A DNA stretch of 64,000 nt. Source: Climacteris rufus. Its lineage: Eukaryota; Chordata; Aves; Passeriformes; Climacteridae. Both the position numbers and the translations under genes were made by a program. The notes under the pieces were generated by a model. The model ran no database searches and was not told the origin of the DNA. It saw nothing but the letters and a program-made list of their open reading frames with translations. The stretch lies in assembly GCA_013398175.1 (NCBI GenBank), contig VZRZ01001080.1:548703-612702 (forward strand), given 5' to 3'. Every line of letters starts with the position of its first letter. Positions within the stretch are counted from its first letter, which is position 1. This document shows positions 51,120 to 63,000 of the stretch, piece by piece.

Positions 51120-51338
51120 GTGCTGTGGAGGCCTCACCTTGAGTCTTGTGTGCAGTTTTGGGTGCCACAATACAAGAAAGATATTAAACTGTTAGAGAGT
51201 GTCCAAAGGAGGGCAACAAGGATGATGAAGGGCCTTGAGGGGAAGACATGTGAAGAGCAGCTGAGGTCATTTGGTCTGTTCAGCCCGGAGAAGAGGAGAC
51301 TGAGGGGAGACTTCATTGCAGTTACAATTTCCTTGTGA
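51120..51338 (+). pseudogene. CR1 ORF2 C-terminal remnant
   Basis: A frame of 72 codons carries RPHLESCVQFW, then KKDIKLLESVQRRATRMMKG, and FGLFSPEKRRLRGDFI. This is the same conserved tail as in the minus-strand copy at 34614-34958. The catalytic reverse transcriptase and endonuclease are absent. The initial ATG is fortuitous. Confidence 0.9.
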
Positions 51339-51561
51339 GGGGAAGAGAAGGGGCAGGCACTGATCTCTTTGTAGTGACCAGTGACAGAACCTGAGAGAAT
51401 GGCCTGAAGCAGTGTTAGAAGAGATTTAGGTTGGATGTTAGAAAAAGGTTCTTCACCCAAAGGGTGTTTGGGCATTGGAATGGGCTCCTCAGGGAAGTGG
51501 TCACAGCCTGACACCTGATGGAACTCAAGACGTATTTGGAAAACACTCTCAGGCACATGGT

Positions 51562-51604
51562 GTGTCTCTTGGGGTTTTCCGNNNGTGTCTCTTGGGGTTT
51601 TCCG
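51562..51604. repeat. 20-bp exact duplication around a three-N gap
   Basis: GTGTCTCTTGGGGTTTTCCG occurs at 51562-51581 and again at 51585-51604, separated only by NNN. In a CR1 3' end a single copy is expected here, so this is most likely an unmerged overlap in the assembly. Confidence 0.85.
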
Positions 51605-51792
51605 TGCAGGTCAAAGAGTTGGACTGGATGATCCTGATGGGTCCCTCCCAACTCAGAAGATTCTGTGATTCTGTGAACAGGAAGCTTGAAAAAATGCAGT
51701 GGAAAACTCAATCTTATTCTTAGATTCAGCTTACAAAGACAGAACATTCAGGCAGCCAAGAAATCGCATCATAATGTCATTTATTATACATG

Positions 51793-51875
51793 TTATATAT
51801 TATATTATATTATATTATATTATATTATATTATATTATATTATATTTTTATATATATATATTATATAGTATTATG
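51793..51875. repeat. (TATAT/ATATT)n microsatellite
   Basis: About ten uninterrupted ATATT units are followed by a TATATATATA run. A hypervariable pentanucleotide repeat is likely. It lies about 115 bp after the CR1 3' end, not directly at its tail. Confidence 0.92.
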
Positions 51876-53579
51876 CAGTATTTCAGGCTTTCAGTAGGTT
51901 CCTGACAAAGATTTCAAGGGCTTCCAGTAGCAAACAAAGTTGTGAAGTTACTTTCAAAATAGAACTACTGTAAAAATGACAGTGTGTTGCTAGTGTCTGT
52001 CTGGCTCTCCCATACCCCCACCCCTTCCTTACTAGAAATCCTGAAAAACTCAAGCAATGAAAATGGAAACATGTTTTTTGAATTGCGTAATAAGGATTCC
52101 AAACAGAAGTCTATACTGGAACCTCTGCATACAGATTACAGGCTTATTGCTCCTCTGTGCACACTTATGGCCGTTAGTAGCTTGACACCCTTGTACATGT
52201 ATTATTTTCAGAAAGAGCTGTGTTGAAAGTTTAAAGAACTTTCTTACTATTACACACTTGTTTCGTTCATTGTAATACTAATTGTAAGTCTGGTTAAGCT
52301 TTTCCCAGCTGTTAAACTTTCTATTTTTTGGTAGGAGTCCAGTTTTCGTACTTGGAAAAACACTACAAAATCCTAAACAACATCCTAACCTTGTGTGATG
52401 TGTTTTTACATATTAGAAGCTGTGTTTCAATCCAGGCTGTGAATTCTATATCCAGTGTTCAGTAACTAGCCTTACACACATGTTTGGTCTCTTCATAAAC
52501 ATACTCTAATGTCCAACGGCCCGGAGTACCAGCCTGCTTTGAGGAGTGTGCCTGTCAGCCTGCCCATCTAACTGGGACCATAGAACGGAAGTGTCTGAAA
52601 CCACATACCCTGTGGGGAGACAGTGGCAGAGCTTCTTATATCCCTATGAAAACTGGTGACTCCTCTGTTTTTTTCCTAGTTTTGTGCCTCTTTGCCTTTT
52701 CTTTAGCTGTTTCCTTTTACCTTCTCTTGCTATCAAATCTTGTATGCTAGCAGCATATGTACTTATGTCTTCTCTTTCTCCCGAGTCTTGCACTGTCTTG
52801 CCAAATTATGCTGTACACCAGATGTCAGCTACATAATTTTTTGCAAGAATAATCCCCATCTGAAACGTGTACTTCTGTAAACCTCATCAGAAATCTTGGC
52901 TCTTTTCTGTGCACTTCTTTAAACTGTTATGATTTTCTTTGGGATCTTGAATGGACTCTGTAAGAACTTTTGTGTGTGTTCCAATGAAAACGGATGTTGG
53001 AAAAACGGGCTTAAACAAAAATTATTGCCAAAATCAATTTTTACATTTTTATTTATTTGTATGTAGACAGGTATGTGTGGAACTTTTGATGTTGCAGTCC
53101 TCTTCAACTGTAATTAGGTCTTAATTGTACAAGACATTTGAACTCTGGCAGAATGCAGAATGCACTTATTTATACATAAATTTCATTTAGATGTGTCTTT
53201 TATAGAAGTAGAATGCAAAATTGTAGGGGTTTTTTCCCATTTTCTGGTGGTGCCAGCTGTAGTTGCAAACATTTTTTCATAAGCATAGAGTAAAAATAAT
53301 TCCTTAACTCAAACAGCAATATTTCTGAAAAAACACTTCCCCAAGTTGCTTTAAAATCACTACTGTAAGACCGTTCTCAGATTCATCTATTGGGATGGGA
53401 CTGATTGAGTCTAACTAGGAGGCTTCAGGCTGTGATCTTTGCAAGGAAGATAAACATGGAATTCATTGACACATTTGAGGGCTGGAACAAAAAGAAAATC
53501 AAGATGCTTGTAGTGTAAACAAGCTATAAATTAAATGTAAATGCTAAAGACATGGTCAAGGTAATGACTAGAGTATGCA
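51876..53579. other. Non-coding AT-rich DNA, no feature recognised
   Basis: Short frames only; no element termini. A slightly GC-richer stretch near 52515-52640 has no recognisable identity. Confidence 0.5.
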
Positions 53580-53686
53580 CAAATGTCATGATCCGCTATC
53601 ACAAACGGAGGTCGTGATGGTTCGTTTAACGATCTCAAAATGCAACAGGCACAAAGGGGATATCAACTTTAATCAAATAATACACC

Positions 53687-53692
53687 TTTATT
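53687..53692 (-). terminator. LTR poly(A) signal AATAAA (minus strand)
   Basis: TTTATT on the plus strand, 104 bp from the LTR left edge. Confidence 0.6.
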
Positions 53693-54239
53693 GAGTGTCA
53701 ACAACACAATTGTGCGATAGAGGGGGGAGAGAAAGAGAAATAAAGAAACAAAGCAGAGGAAGAGAGAGAGAGGAGAGAGGGGAATAGCTACCAACGGATG
53801 AGACGAAAGCCCTTGTGGTCCTGCCAATAGGCTCACCATTGTCCATGGGGAGATCTCCATAGGGTTAATTCTGAAAGGTCTTTTACAGTCTTTTCGAAAG
53901 CGGGGGGCAGCTGGCCAAGAGGTGAGGAAATCTGCCACTGTTGTTGGTGAGGCCCGTTGGCTGTGTTCAGGAGGGAGTGTTCAGGACTGATCATTCTTCT
54001 TGCTTCAGTGCAGTCCTCTCCGCCCAGACAGAACCTGTTCCAGCGGGCGCACCTTGTAGGCAACACTTGACAAACATCCCACCTTAGCCAGGCCAGGATT
54101 TTTTTAGTGCAAAAGTCCTCTTTTAGGGTTTCAGTCTCTGTCGATGATCGTGAGGCAGATAAGGAATTTTCAGGCCGACTCTTACAACAAGCCAAGTAAA
54201 CAGTAATCAAACATTTGGTACCTGGAACTGAGATGTGTG

Positions 54240-54246
54240 TTTTATA
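54240..54246 (-). promoter_or_regulatory. TATA box of the minus-strand LTR
   Basis: TTTTATA on the plus strand reads TATAAAA on the minus strand, placed as expected between a U3 of about 175 bp and a long R region. Confidence 0.5.
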
Positions 54247-54423
54247 AAAGAAGAGTTGTAGAGGTCAACCTTCAGACTCAAACCACTGGACACCAAAATT
54301 TTAGGATGTTGCTGCTTTTGAAAATACTTGAATAACCTGAAGACTGTATGTAGAGTTATGAGAGTTTGTGGCTGAAGAGGCCAAAAGATCCTGGTAAGTG
54401 GAAAAGGCAGAAACTATCACAAA

Positions 54424-57400
54424 TGATTGTAACTCCCTTCTTGTACATCTTTGCCTGTGTTCTTTGCCCTTAACATCTGTCGTTCATGTCATCAAGTCTT
54501 CTACTTCCACATTTCCCATTTCCCATACTGTTCTCTTATCCCGTTTTGACTGTAATATTTCATTTTTATTGAACATTTATTTCTGTAGAGTATTCTCCAA
54601 CTTTGTAGTCAGCTCTAAGTGTATTCATCATTTCTTGTATCAAGCATTTTTGTCTATCATTTTGATGACATTCAGGTGCACAGCAGAATGTTTTTGGGGT
54701 GAAGCTGCAATCCCTTCTTTTTAAAAAAATATGTAGATTCTGTACACATTTATGTCTATTCGCTAAATAAGTTGTTGTCCACATTCTCATATCTTCTCAC
54801 CTTTAATTAGAGCAATCAAAACCTCTTTCTTGGACCTTGTTACATAGTTAAATACCAAGTATCTACCTTGCAGATTGCTCCAGCTAATACATTTCTGCTA
54901 TAGGAATTCTTAGACATCTCCACCTTCAAGTGTCACTAGGGGAAGCATTATGAAATATTTCTTTCCCATTACACTTATAAGGAGATCAGGGTTCTCAGAC
55001 TCCTGCCATTTCTTTCACATGCAGTACTTTATAAGAATCTTAAGCACCTTATGCTAAATTGTATTTCATCTTTTCAAGTGAAATGATGCTCTGTTTGTTC
55101 AAATGCTACATATGCAATCAGTCATGGTGTGAATACCCCTGCTGTAATAACACATGTGAGTAGAGCTAAGCCCAGCTTCATTGTCCTTCCCTCGACAGCA
55201 TCCAGATAGTAACTGAAATGATCAGTCAACAGTGCTGGGAAAGTGCCTTGGAAATGTAATCCCTCTAGTTATGCTGCTTTCAGCAACTTCGGAACATGTT
55301 CTTGGTGCTACAAAAAGTTGCAGGAGAAGCTTGTATTACTAACTATATAGTAAGGAAGCATGTAAAAGTCAAAGTTACTTAGTTTAACACATGGGATAAA
55401 ATCACCACTTCAGCATATGACAAATGAGAATGGCAATATTTCAGAAAAGAAAACACTTCAGAAAGAAACTCTGGAGTCATGATGAAAAGTTCAGTGAAAA
55501 GACCCAACATGATGTTTAGTTCTGTTCAAGCAATAAAAGAGAAAGATAGGAGTTCTTAGGAGAAGAAGAGGCAACAAATCAAATATGCTATGCCACTATT
55601 TAGTTGATGACATGTCTGTTAAATGCAGTTCTAACCTCAAAAAAGATAAAAGAGAACTTGGAAAGACTTAGAGAAGGTGAAGGGAAATATGGGAGAAGGT
55701 TGAGAGAAAAACTAGATAAAGCTTGGAAAAGAGACAACTGATGGGGAAAAGTAAGTGTTAATTGCCAGGAGAGCTATGGACAAGATAATGAGGGACCAAC
55801 TTTCATTTTTTCCTTAGAAATAAGCAGAGGGAAAACAAGACATTGCAAGGCAGTATTTTAGCTACACAAAACCCAGTAATTTTCTACAAAGTGTTAATAG
55901 TGGAACTCACTGACTCATGAGTGGAATGAGTCATGGAAAGATGTATGGGAAGATTCTTATAGTCTTTCCCTAAGTATTCACATTGGTCAATGCTGAGAAC
56001 ATGGTACAGGGCTGAAAAATAAGTTATTTTATTGTTTGGTCTATTAGGGATATCTCAAAGCACAGACGCAGTCTGTAGATGTAAAAAGACCACAACTTCT
56101 AAGAAGAATACAGCGGCGGGGGGGTTGTGCCTCTCCCTTTGCTTCCTGGAGTAACTGAATCACAAATTAGCTCACAGTAGATGTCTGTTTTGCTGAAGTA
56201 AAAGAAGCTGCTGACAGGATCAGAACATTTGTGCAGGTACAAATGATGAGAAACAGCATTTCTTTCCCATGTTGTTTTCAACAGCTTGTCAAAACTTAAA
56301 ACCTAATAATCACAGGGCACTTCTGATTGCCTTGCTCGTGTTTTACTTCACTGGTTATAGCTGACCAAGAACTGTAAGAGAGTGGACATACAATACTAAC
56401 AGTGACAGTCCCAAAGGGGAAAAGAGAACTTAAAGTGAACCTAGATGAGGGAGAATGCATGTGCAAGAGGTGCCTGGCGGCAGGACATCAGGGAACAAAA
56501 GCACTCAGTGTCGGAATCAGAGCTCTCTTCAGAAATCTGTAGGGAAGCATCCTGCTTTCCTCCAGGTTCACAGCTGCACTGCATTGCTGGTGGTGTGAAC
56601 AACTGCTTTCCTTGGGTATTGGTGATTTTGGTAATAATAGAGCACTACTGCGGTGCACTGCATTTATACTTTCTCTGCCACTGGATGTACTGTTTTCTCT
56701 TTTACCGCCAGAAGTTCACAGCTTTTATTTTAATTCTCACTCTGAGCACAGCAGCTGAGTTGCTAATGTTTGGAAAAGCATTACCCAGAATTAATATGAT
56801 TGCATTCATACCATCCCCTACCATCTTCTTGTTAGCCCTTATAAACTGAAGTTATACTTATTTTGGACTGACCTTTTCTCTAATTGGACAAAAGAGCACA
56901 GAGGAATATGTAGGTGCTAGGATAATGCCTTAATATGGTAACTGGGAAAAAAGGGTCAGCCTTCTATAAGAAGTCTCATTTCTTGGAGGAGAAATATAAC
57001 CAAAACCCGGGCTGTCTTGCAGCAACACTGTTTCTGCTTTTTTTGTCTAATTTAAACTATTTTTAAAAATATAAGTATTTCTCTCTTAAAATATTGATTG
57101 AGGAGATTTTTTTTTAATTAATTTTTTTTTATGTGCTAAAATATTGCCTATTGTTATTCTGGGTTGATTTAAAAACTGCCAGCTTAAACTGTGCTGGTGG
57201 TCGCATTCCTTTATCAAGCTTAGAATTGCTGGACTAGACCAGGACTAACAGGGTGATTTCCCTCCCACTGATGATCTGCAAACACTGCAGTAAAACATGC
57301 CAGAAACTCCAGTCTGCAAATGTAAAATGGTCTTCATTCTAATCCTTGTTAATTAGGCTTTGGTTTAGAGCTTGAAATGTAGGATTTTATATTCTCTTCT

Positions 57401-58140
57401 TTTTTAAAATTTATTTTGAATATAACAAATTGATTTTTTTCTTGTGAAGCCTCAACTCAAGCTTGTGGCCTATTCAAATGCATAGCCATGTCTGTCCTAA
57501 GATTCATGTAGATCAATAAGGTTCACAAGCAGGGCACATTGCCCATTTGTACAATTCTCAGTACAGAATGGCAGGCAGCGTTTCAAATCAATGATTTCTG
57601 TGGGAGCCGCAGTTCATGCTGGATGTGCCTCTGTTGGAGAGGTTTTGATGCTTGCTTAGGAATTATTCATCCCTGCCAGGCACCTATGCTGCTGAAGCAA
57701 GGGTTTCTACCCAAAAGGTTTTATAAAATTGAGGAAGCTTAATGTATCACTGTACTTTGCTGTGGGGTGAGCAAATAGGTCATGGTCATACTGAGGAAAA
57801 GGCAATGTTTATCCCTCTCTGACCCTGAAGAGATCTCAGGGCAACACACACCACCAGCTAACAGCCAGACTGACTAGAAATGTTTTCTTCTGCCCCACAG
57901 CTCGCAGTTATCTGTGAGAGTGGAACACAAGGTTGCTGCTGCAGAAGCCTGGCACAGCTTTTTGTTGCCATAAGTATTATCAGTGGGGTCCATCAGCAGA
58001 TGTTACTTTCACCTTGAATCTTCTCTTTAATGATAAAGCCCCACATCATATCCAACATCCAGGAAAAGTAGTATCACAGTCACTAGTTCCTGGAGTCAGT
58101 CTGTTTAATTAGTGCCAATTTCCTTGTCAGTACTTCTAAC
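54424..58140. other. Non-coding AT-rich DNA, no feature recognised
   Basis: The longest frame is 134 codons (56445-56849, plus), Leu/Ile/Phe-rich in its second half, with no family resemblance and no splice or promoter context that I can defend. No repeat termini. Confidence 0.5.
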
Positions 58141-58200
58141 ACAAAAAAACAAAACCAAAACCAAAACCCCAAAAACAACAACAAAACCCAACCAAAACTT
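58141..58200. repeat. A/C low-complexity tract
   Basis: CAAAA/CCAAAA strings over about 60 bp, a decayed simple repeat. Confidence 0.75.
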
Positions 58201-59518
58201 AAAGCAAAGCAAGGGGTCTCAGCAACTTTATGAAAGGAGCTCCTACCAAAACATGGATAAAGATCAAGTCACAGGAGACCTATAGCCCATCCGCACAACA
58301 CAGGTTCAAAGAGATCAGCATGACACTTTGAGCTAGTCAGCTCCTGTCATAGGTCCCTGCCAACTTTTTTCATGTGTTTGCAAAGTACGTTTTGCTGTTG
58401 TGTAGACTAAGAAATTCTAAATTTTAATGCAGCTTGTGTTTTTGATTGTAAGCATTAATTGTCAAAGAAACAACTTGTGCATTGCATAATTCCCTTACTT
58501 TCAGCAACTGAGATCAGACAGGGGATGATTAGAATCACAGATCAAAACCTAGTACACAGAAAGAATTGAACTGGATGCTTTGACTTTATGTAGAGGAATT
58601 TCTGTCACAGACATTTTGTTTTCAAAATAATTCACACCTCATTCCTCATGACATATGGCAAATGTCAAGACAAGCTGAGTAAGTGCCTGGATTTTAGAAG
58701 ACATGTAATAGCAACACAGTATAACTACAGCAGAAATATTACTGTAGCACTCTAAATCTGACTACATATTTACAGGCACCTCTGCTTGTCATGGTTAAAT
58801 AGAGGCATAAGCTTTTCAAAAAGCAGAGTCTGCACAATGTTTGTCTGCCTTATTTAAAGTAGGGATGCTAGAGAGAGGCAAGAGAGTCAGGGAAGAGTAG
58901 AATGTTACATAACATTTTCCACAGACAAGAAATAGACGGTTGTTTTTCCTGTGGAACCATATATATTGCATTGTTACAAGTGTAAGTGTTCTTCTGGAAA
59001 CTTATGCTGGTACTTGACTTCACCAGAGACAATTCTTGCCTGTTGCAAATAGTAGCATACATTACAGCCTCCTTTTTCTTTATACTGACATAAACTCTAG
59101 CATCCTTCTGAGACATTGAAATGTAGAAGGATCTGGGACACTTCTGTTTTTTCGTGTCTATTGAACTGGCTGCATTTGTTCAAGTCTGACATGATAAAAA
59201 TGTTAGTAAAAAGAGAGTTCTTGCCTTGAATGACTTCTGTTCAAGTACAGAATAAGAAGCTGTTGATAACCCTGCTTCTGTTTGGAACAAAAGCAAAATC
59301 AAATCAGATCTTTATGATCAGATACGCTTAGTTGTTTCTTTTTTTTTATATCTGCTGATTGAGGACTTCATGGAGGTTTTTTCTACTTTTTAAAACAAAT
59401 ACAGTAGACATCTAAATGAATAATGTTGCTCAAAATCTTGGATGTATGCTCATTGCACTCTCCATTAGGCTACCTAAGGTGAAATTCAAGGTAGAATACA
59501 GACCTGTCTAGCCAAATT
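58201..59518. other. Non-coding AT-rich DNA, no feature recognised
   Basis: Short frames only; no element termini up to the target duplication of the next LTR. Confidence 0.5.
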
Positions 59519-59524
59519 TAGACG
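59519..59524. repeat. 6-bp target-site duplication TAGACG (left)
   Basis: TAGACG precedes the LTR and recurs at 60084-60089. The inferred empty site reads GCCAAATTTAGACG|TTCTCTCTGC. Confidence 0.9.
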
Positions 59525-60083
59525 TGCCGCGGGTAAAAATCGTGAGGAGCAGGAAGCCTTCATCGGCGATCGCATGACCTGAGAAAAGCGATTCCAGCCT
59601 TGCCCAGTCCCCATGGGAGGTCGCTGCTGCCTTAATTCTTCCCTGCTGGTGTTTGCAGAAATTCACACACGTGGTTTAATTGAGGAAGTAAAAGTGAAGA
59701 GACGAGGAAAGGTTCTTTTCTGCTTTCTCTTTATTGCAGACAGGGAGCGGATGAAAGACAAGGAGGGCTGGCACGAGCCAGACGATAAACCAGGGAAGCG
59801 GGGGGAAGGCAGTCGGGAGAGAGCCAATGGCTGCGGAGGACTGGAATGACTGACAGGGACGTTGGCCAGCCATGTGGCTGTCTGCACACAGCAGAGCAAG
59901 CAATGGGCTGCCCTTTTGGGTGGGGACCACCGCCCTGCCGTGGCCAGAGCAGCCCCGCGGCTGCCCGGGGCGTGCCGTCACCAGCTGTATCAGCGTGCGG
60001 GGGAAGGGGAGGGTCCAGCCCCTGCGGTGCCGGTGGGGCAGGGCCGGGCTGGGCTGTTAGCTACCCCCAGAGGCACTGCAACA
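59525..60083 (-). mobile_element. Solo LTR (559 bp, minus strand), inverted partner of 40114-40683
   Basis: On the minus strand it starts TGTTGCAGTGCC and ends ACCCGCGGCA, matching both ends of the plus-strand copy 19 kb away. It keeps a canonical poly(A) signal (minus AATAAA, 59730-59735), where the other copy has AATAAG. An inverted CCAAT box (CATTGG on the minus strand) lies in CAGCCATTGGCTCTC. The 6-bp duplication points to an ERVK-like element. The GC-rich U3 near 59920-60055 gives chance frames on the plus strand. No internal region is present. Confidence 0.92.
59730..59735 (-). terminator. LTR poly(A) signal AATAAA (minus strand)
   Basis: TTTATT on the plus strand inside CTCTTTATTGCAG. 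It is conserved in position with AATAAG in the partner LTR. Confidence 0.75.
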
Positions 60084-60089
60084 TAGACG

Positions 60090-63000
60090 TTCTCTCTGCT
60101 TCTCTGCTCTGAAAGATAGGCAAAGCTGGGTATGAAACAAAGAAATAATTGATTCTATTCAGAAGGATTAACTTTTCTCCAAACGCAGAAAAGGAGGATT
60201 GACTTCTAATCAGAAGGATAAGGAGCTCAGAGTGGTTCTGGTATCCTACCTAGAAAAGCTCTCAGCAAATTACCATGTTATCGTGGTAAATAAGAATATT
60301 GCATAGTACCATCTAAAGTATTTGTCACTGGTTCACTTGAATCCTAATAGCAGAAATTTTCTGACTATAGCTGAGCTACAAGTTAAGTCTTTAATTGGCA
60401 TCACATTAATTTAGAAAGATCCTGATGAATATTAATTAGAAATTAGAAAAAGAGCTTTTATTCTTGTTCCTCCACCTTCTCAATTACAGGAAGAATTTTG
60501 ATTTGTTTATTGTTACCCTTATTTGATTAGACTGCAGTCTTTCTTGACCTAACAGCATTTAAGGCATGAAGTTACAATTTTGAATATCAGTGCCTGTGTT
60601 GAATATAGTTTGAGACTTCTCTAAATATTTTAAATAGGCTTCTTTTCCATTTTGGGCCACAATGAAATACCCATGATATGGTAAATTTAATAATACTGTT
60701 TGAAATGTGATTGCTTCAGCTACAAGATGGCCCTAAACATGCTGATTTATACATGAAGAATAAACCATTTACCTCTATGAATGTTTGAGGGAAAAATAGT
60801 ATAATTTAAAATAAAAGTATATGTATAAAATTAAAATAATGAAGACTAGAGTAAAACATTTATTAAACTTCATGTTGAGACTAGATTATTGTTTAAAATT
60901 TCTACAAGGGGTATATTTTCAGAGATGTTTCTTGCCCCAGTACTCACCATTTCCTTGCATTATTAGCATTTTGGTTAAAACTGCCATAGATCAGGGATTA
61001 CTTTGTCCAAACTTCTTAAATAAAAAATTTTATACTTTTCCAGGTCCATCATCAGCTAAAATAATATTTGTCTATAAAAAGAATGGACTCAGTTATGGTT
61101 TGTCACAGATAACAGGCAAGATAATGCATAAAGACCAATGAGAGGGATTATGATGAGAGAGATTGCAATTCAGGATACTGAGAAATACAAGCCTCTCATA
61201 GATCTCCAGGCACATGAGCCATTTTCAAAGCTGAACTCCTGACTGCCGCCTTCAAATGCTGGTTCCCAAGTATTCATAGTCTTTTGGACTACTTGTTTAT
61301 TTGTCCTGACATTTGTTTTATCTTCACTGGCTCACTCTTTCTGCTTTCCGATGTTCAAAACAAGCTCAGTGAAATACGAATCATCGTAACAAAGTTATGC
61401 ACAAAGCACAAAGCACTTCAACGCTTTGGGCGTCCTGTGCCATTTTTTTCAGCAGTTTATGTTCAGTGTCAGGATAGTTTGGGGGAAAGGGGATGCACAA
61501 TACAGCCTTGCTTGTAAGAAGTGTATCCATAACCAACAGATGAAATTGTGTTTATCAAAGGTGTTATTTATAGCATGGATTATTGTGTCTCTAAAAAAAT
61601 TGTGAATGATTGAATTAAGCATGACATACAACAGTTCAAAACAGTGTTCCTAATTAAAAACTGAAAACAGTGATAAAATATAATGTTACCTCCCTCCTTA
61701 TTCCTCATTCTTCAAATATATTTAAAACAAACTAAAAAAAGTTTGTTTTTCAGGAGGACTTTTGTTGATGAACTGCAGGTTAAAAGAAGAGCAATAAATG
61801 TCAAGTTCTCCCAACCCCAGACACTCATGGGAGCACCTTGACATTAGTTAATAATGTCTCAACTCCACTGAACTTAATAGGTATATGGTATTTCCCCTCC
61901 ACGCCCCTCCCTGATAATTGTCCCTTTTTTTTTTTTTCCATGATGCATATGGGATAAACCTTGGTACTTATCTGTCCTTTTCTTCACAATTAGCAATTCA
62001 TTTTTTCTGCACTGATGTGTTCAAATGTCTAATTACCAATGCAGAATCTTCTTCTATTTTTAATTCAGCTAAAAAACAGTGTCTGATGGTGATTGGAAAC
62101 TTTATTTTCTGTAGTGAATGTGTAACTTTAATAAGAGAGGTTTTTTCCTTTAACTGTGAAAATATGCTATCTGAGGACGCAGATTGAGAGTACTTCTTGA
62201 TACATAAATAACTGGTAGAACTTAAGGAAGGCTCCATTGTGCTGACACCCACAACCAGGAACCGCTTTTTATAAGTTCACTTTTCGTTTAAAAAAAACCC
62301 TCAAGGCAGATTTCTTTTCATCAGACGAAGCAGTTCTCTTTAATTTCTTCTTTTTTTTTAGTGTGGATAATTTTTGGCCTTTTTGTGATAGTGTTAAATA
62401 TAAAGATGTGTTTAATTGTAAATGAACTGTGATATGCAAGCTAAAAAGATAACATAAATGCATAGAAGACTGCAGGTAGATAAGCTCTTACATACTTTCC
62501 TAGATATTTTGTGGCTTCATTATAATTCTTGAAGTCTTTCTGTTTATGACACAGAATATGCACCTGTCAGACACAAATTAATTTTGTGCTGCAGTGTTTT
62601 GTTTTGTTTATTTTCTCCAGTGGATGTCCCTGTGTTTGTTTGATGCACAGTTGGGAGAGTATGAAGGGATGCAGCTGCTATTTGTATTCTGAAGTTTTGT
62701 TTAGGTACAGTTTGTAACTCTGATCATTGATTCCTCTGGAGGACTTGAAAATCATGACAGTCTACACTAGCTACCTCACAACTTCTACTTTTTGAGGCAC
62801 TTTCATATGAAGAAAGGTCCTCTGGGATCTCTGGAATGTTTTGTATTAATCAGCCTTCAGTCATCCATTCAGTGATTCAAAATAAAAATGGGCTGCAGCT
62901 ATGGAAACTTGTCCATGTTTCAAAAATACAAAACAGAGATTTTTCTGTCCTTCCAGTCATGTAGCTGTAATGACCTAAAATGAACCATTACTACCTCCAC

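Larger units (their letters stand above)
51105..51678 (+). mobile_element. CR1 LINE 3' part (plus strand), with coding remnant
   Basis: It begins in the ORF2 C-terminal region, passes through the 3'-UTR (TTAGGTTGGATGTTAGAAAA, TTCTTCACCCAAAGGGTGTT, TGGGCTCCTCAGGGAAGTGG, GAGTTGGACTGGATGATCCT) and ends ATTCTGTGATTCTGTG. It is well preserved compared with most CR1 here. A gap of three N at 51582-51584 falls inside it. Confidence 0.93.
53584..54419 (-). mobile_element. Probable LTR (minus strand), about 836 bp
   Basis: The left edge TGTCATGATCC resembles TGTTGTGATCC at 38809 (9 of 11 bases). The minus-strand AATAAA is at 53687-53692, and a purine-rich tract (53727-53782, C/T-rich on the minus strand) lies next to it, as in the 38809 element. 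A minus-strand TATA box, TATAAAA, lies at 54240-54246, about 550 bp away, the same spacing as in the 43228-44123 LTR. The right end is uncertain: ...ACTATCA followed by CAAA at 54420-54423 would match CAAA at 53580-53583. A 125-codon frame inside (53833-54210, minus) resembles no retroviral protein known to me. Confidence 0.62.

Noticed and set aside
53833..54210. 125-codon minus-strand frame inside the LTR
   Set aside because: It lies in the inferred R region and resembles no gag, pro, pol or env segment; probably chance.
56445..56849. 134-codon plus-strand frame with hydrophobic segments
   Set aside because: No recognised family, no supporting context, and hydrophobic residues are expected from T-rich DNA.
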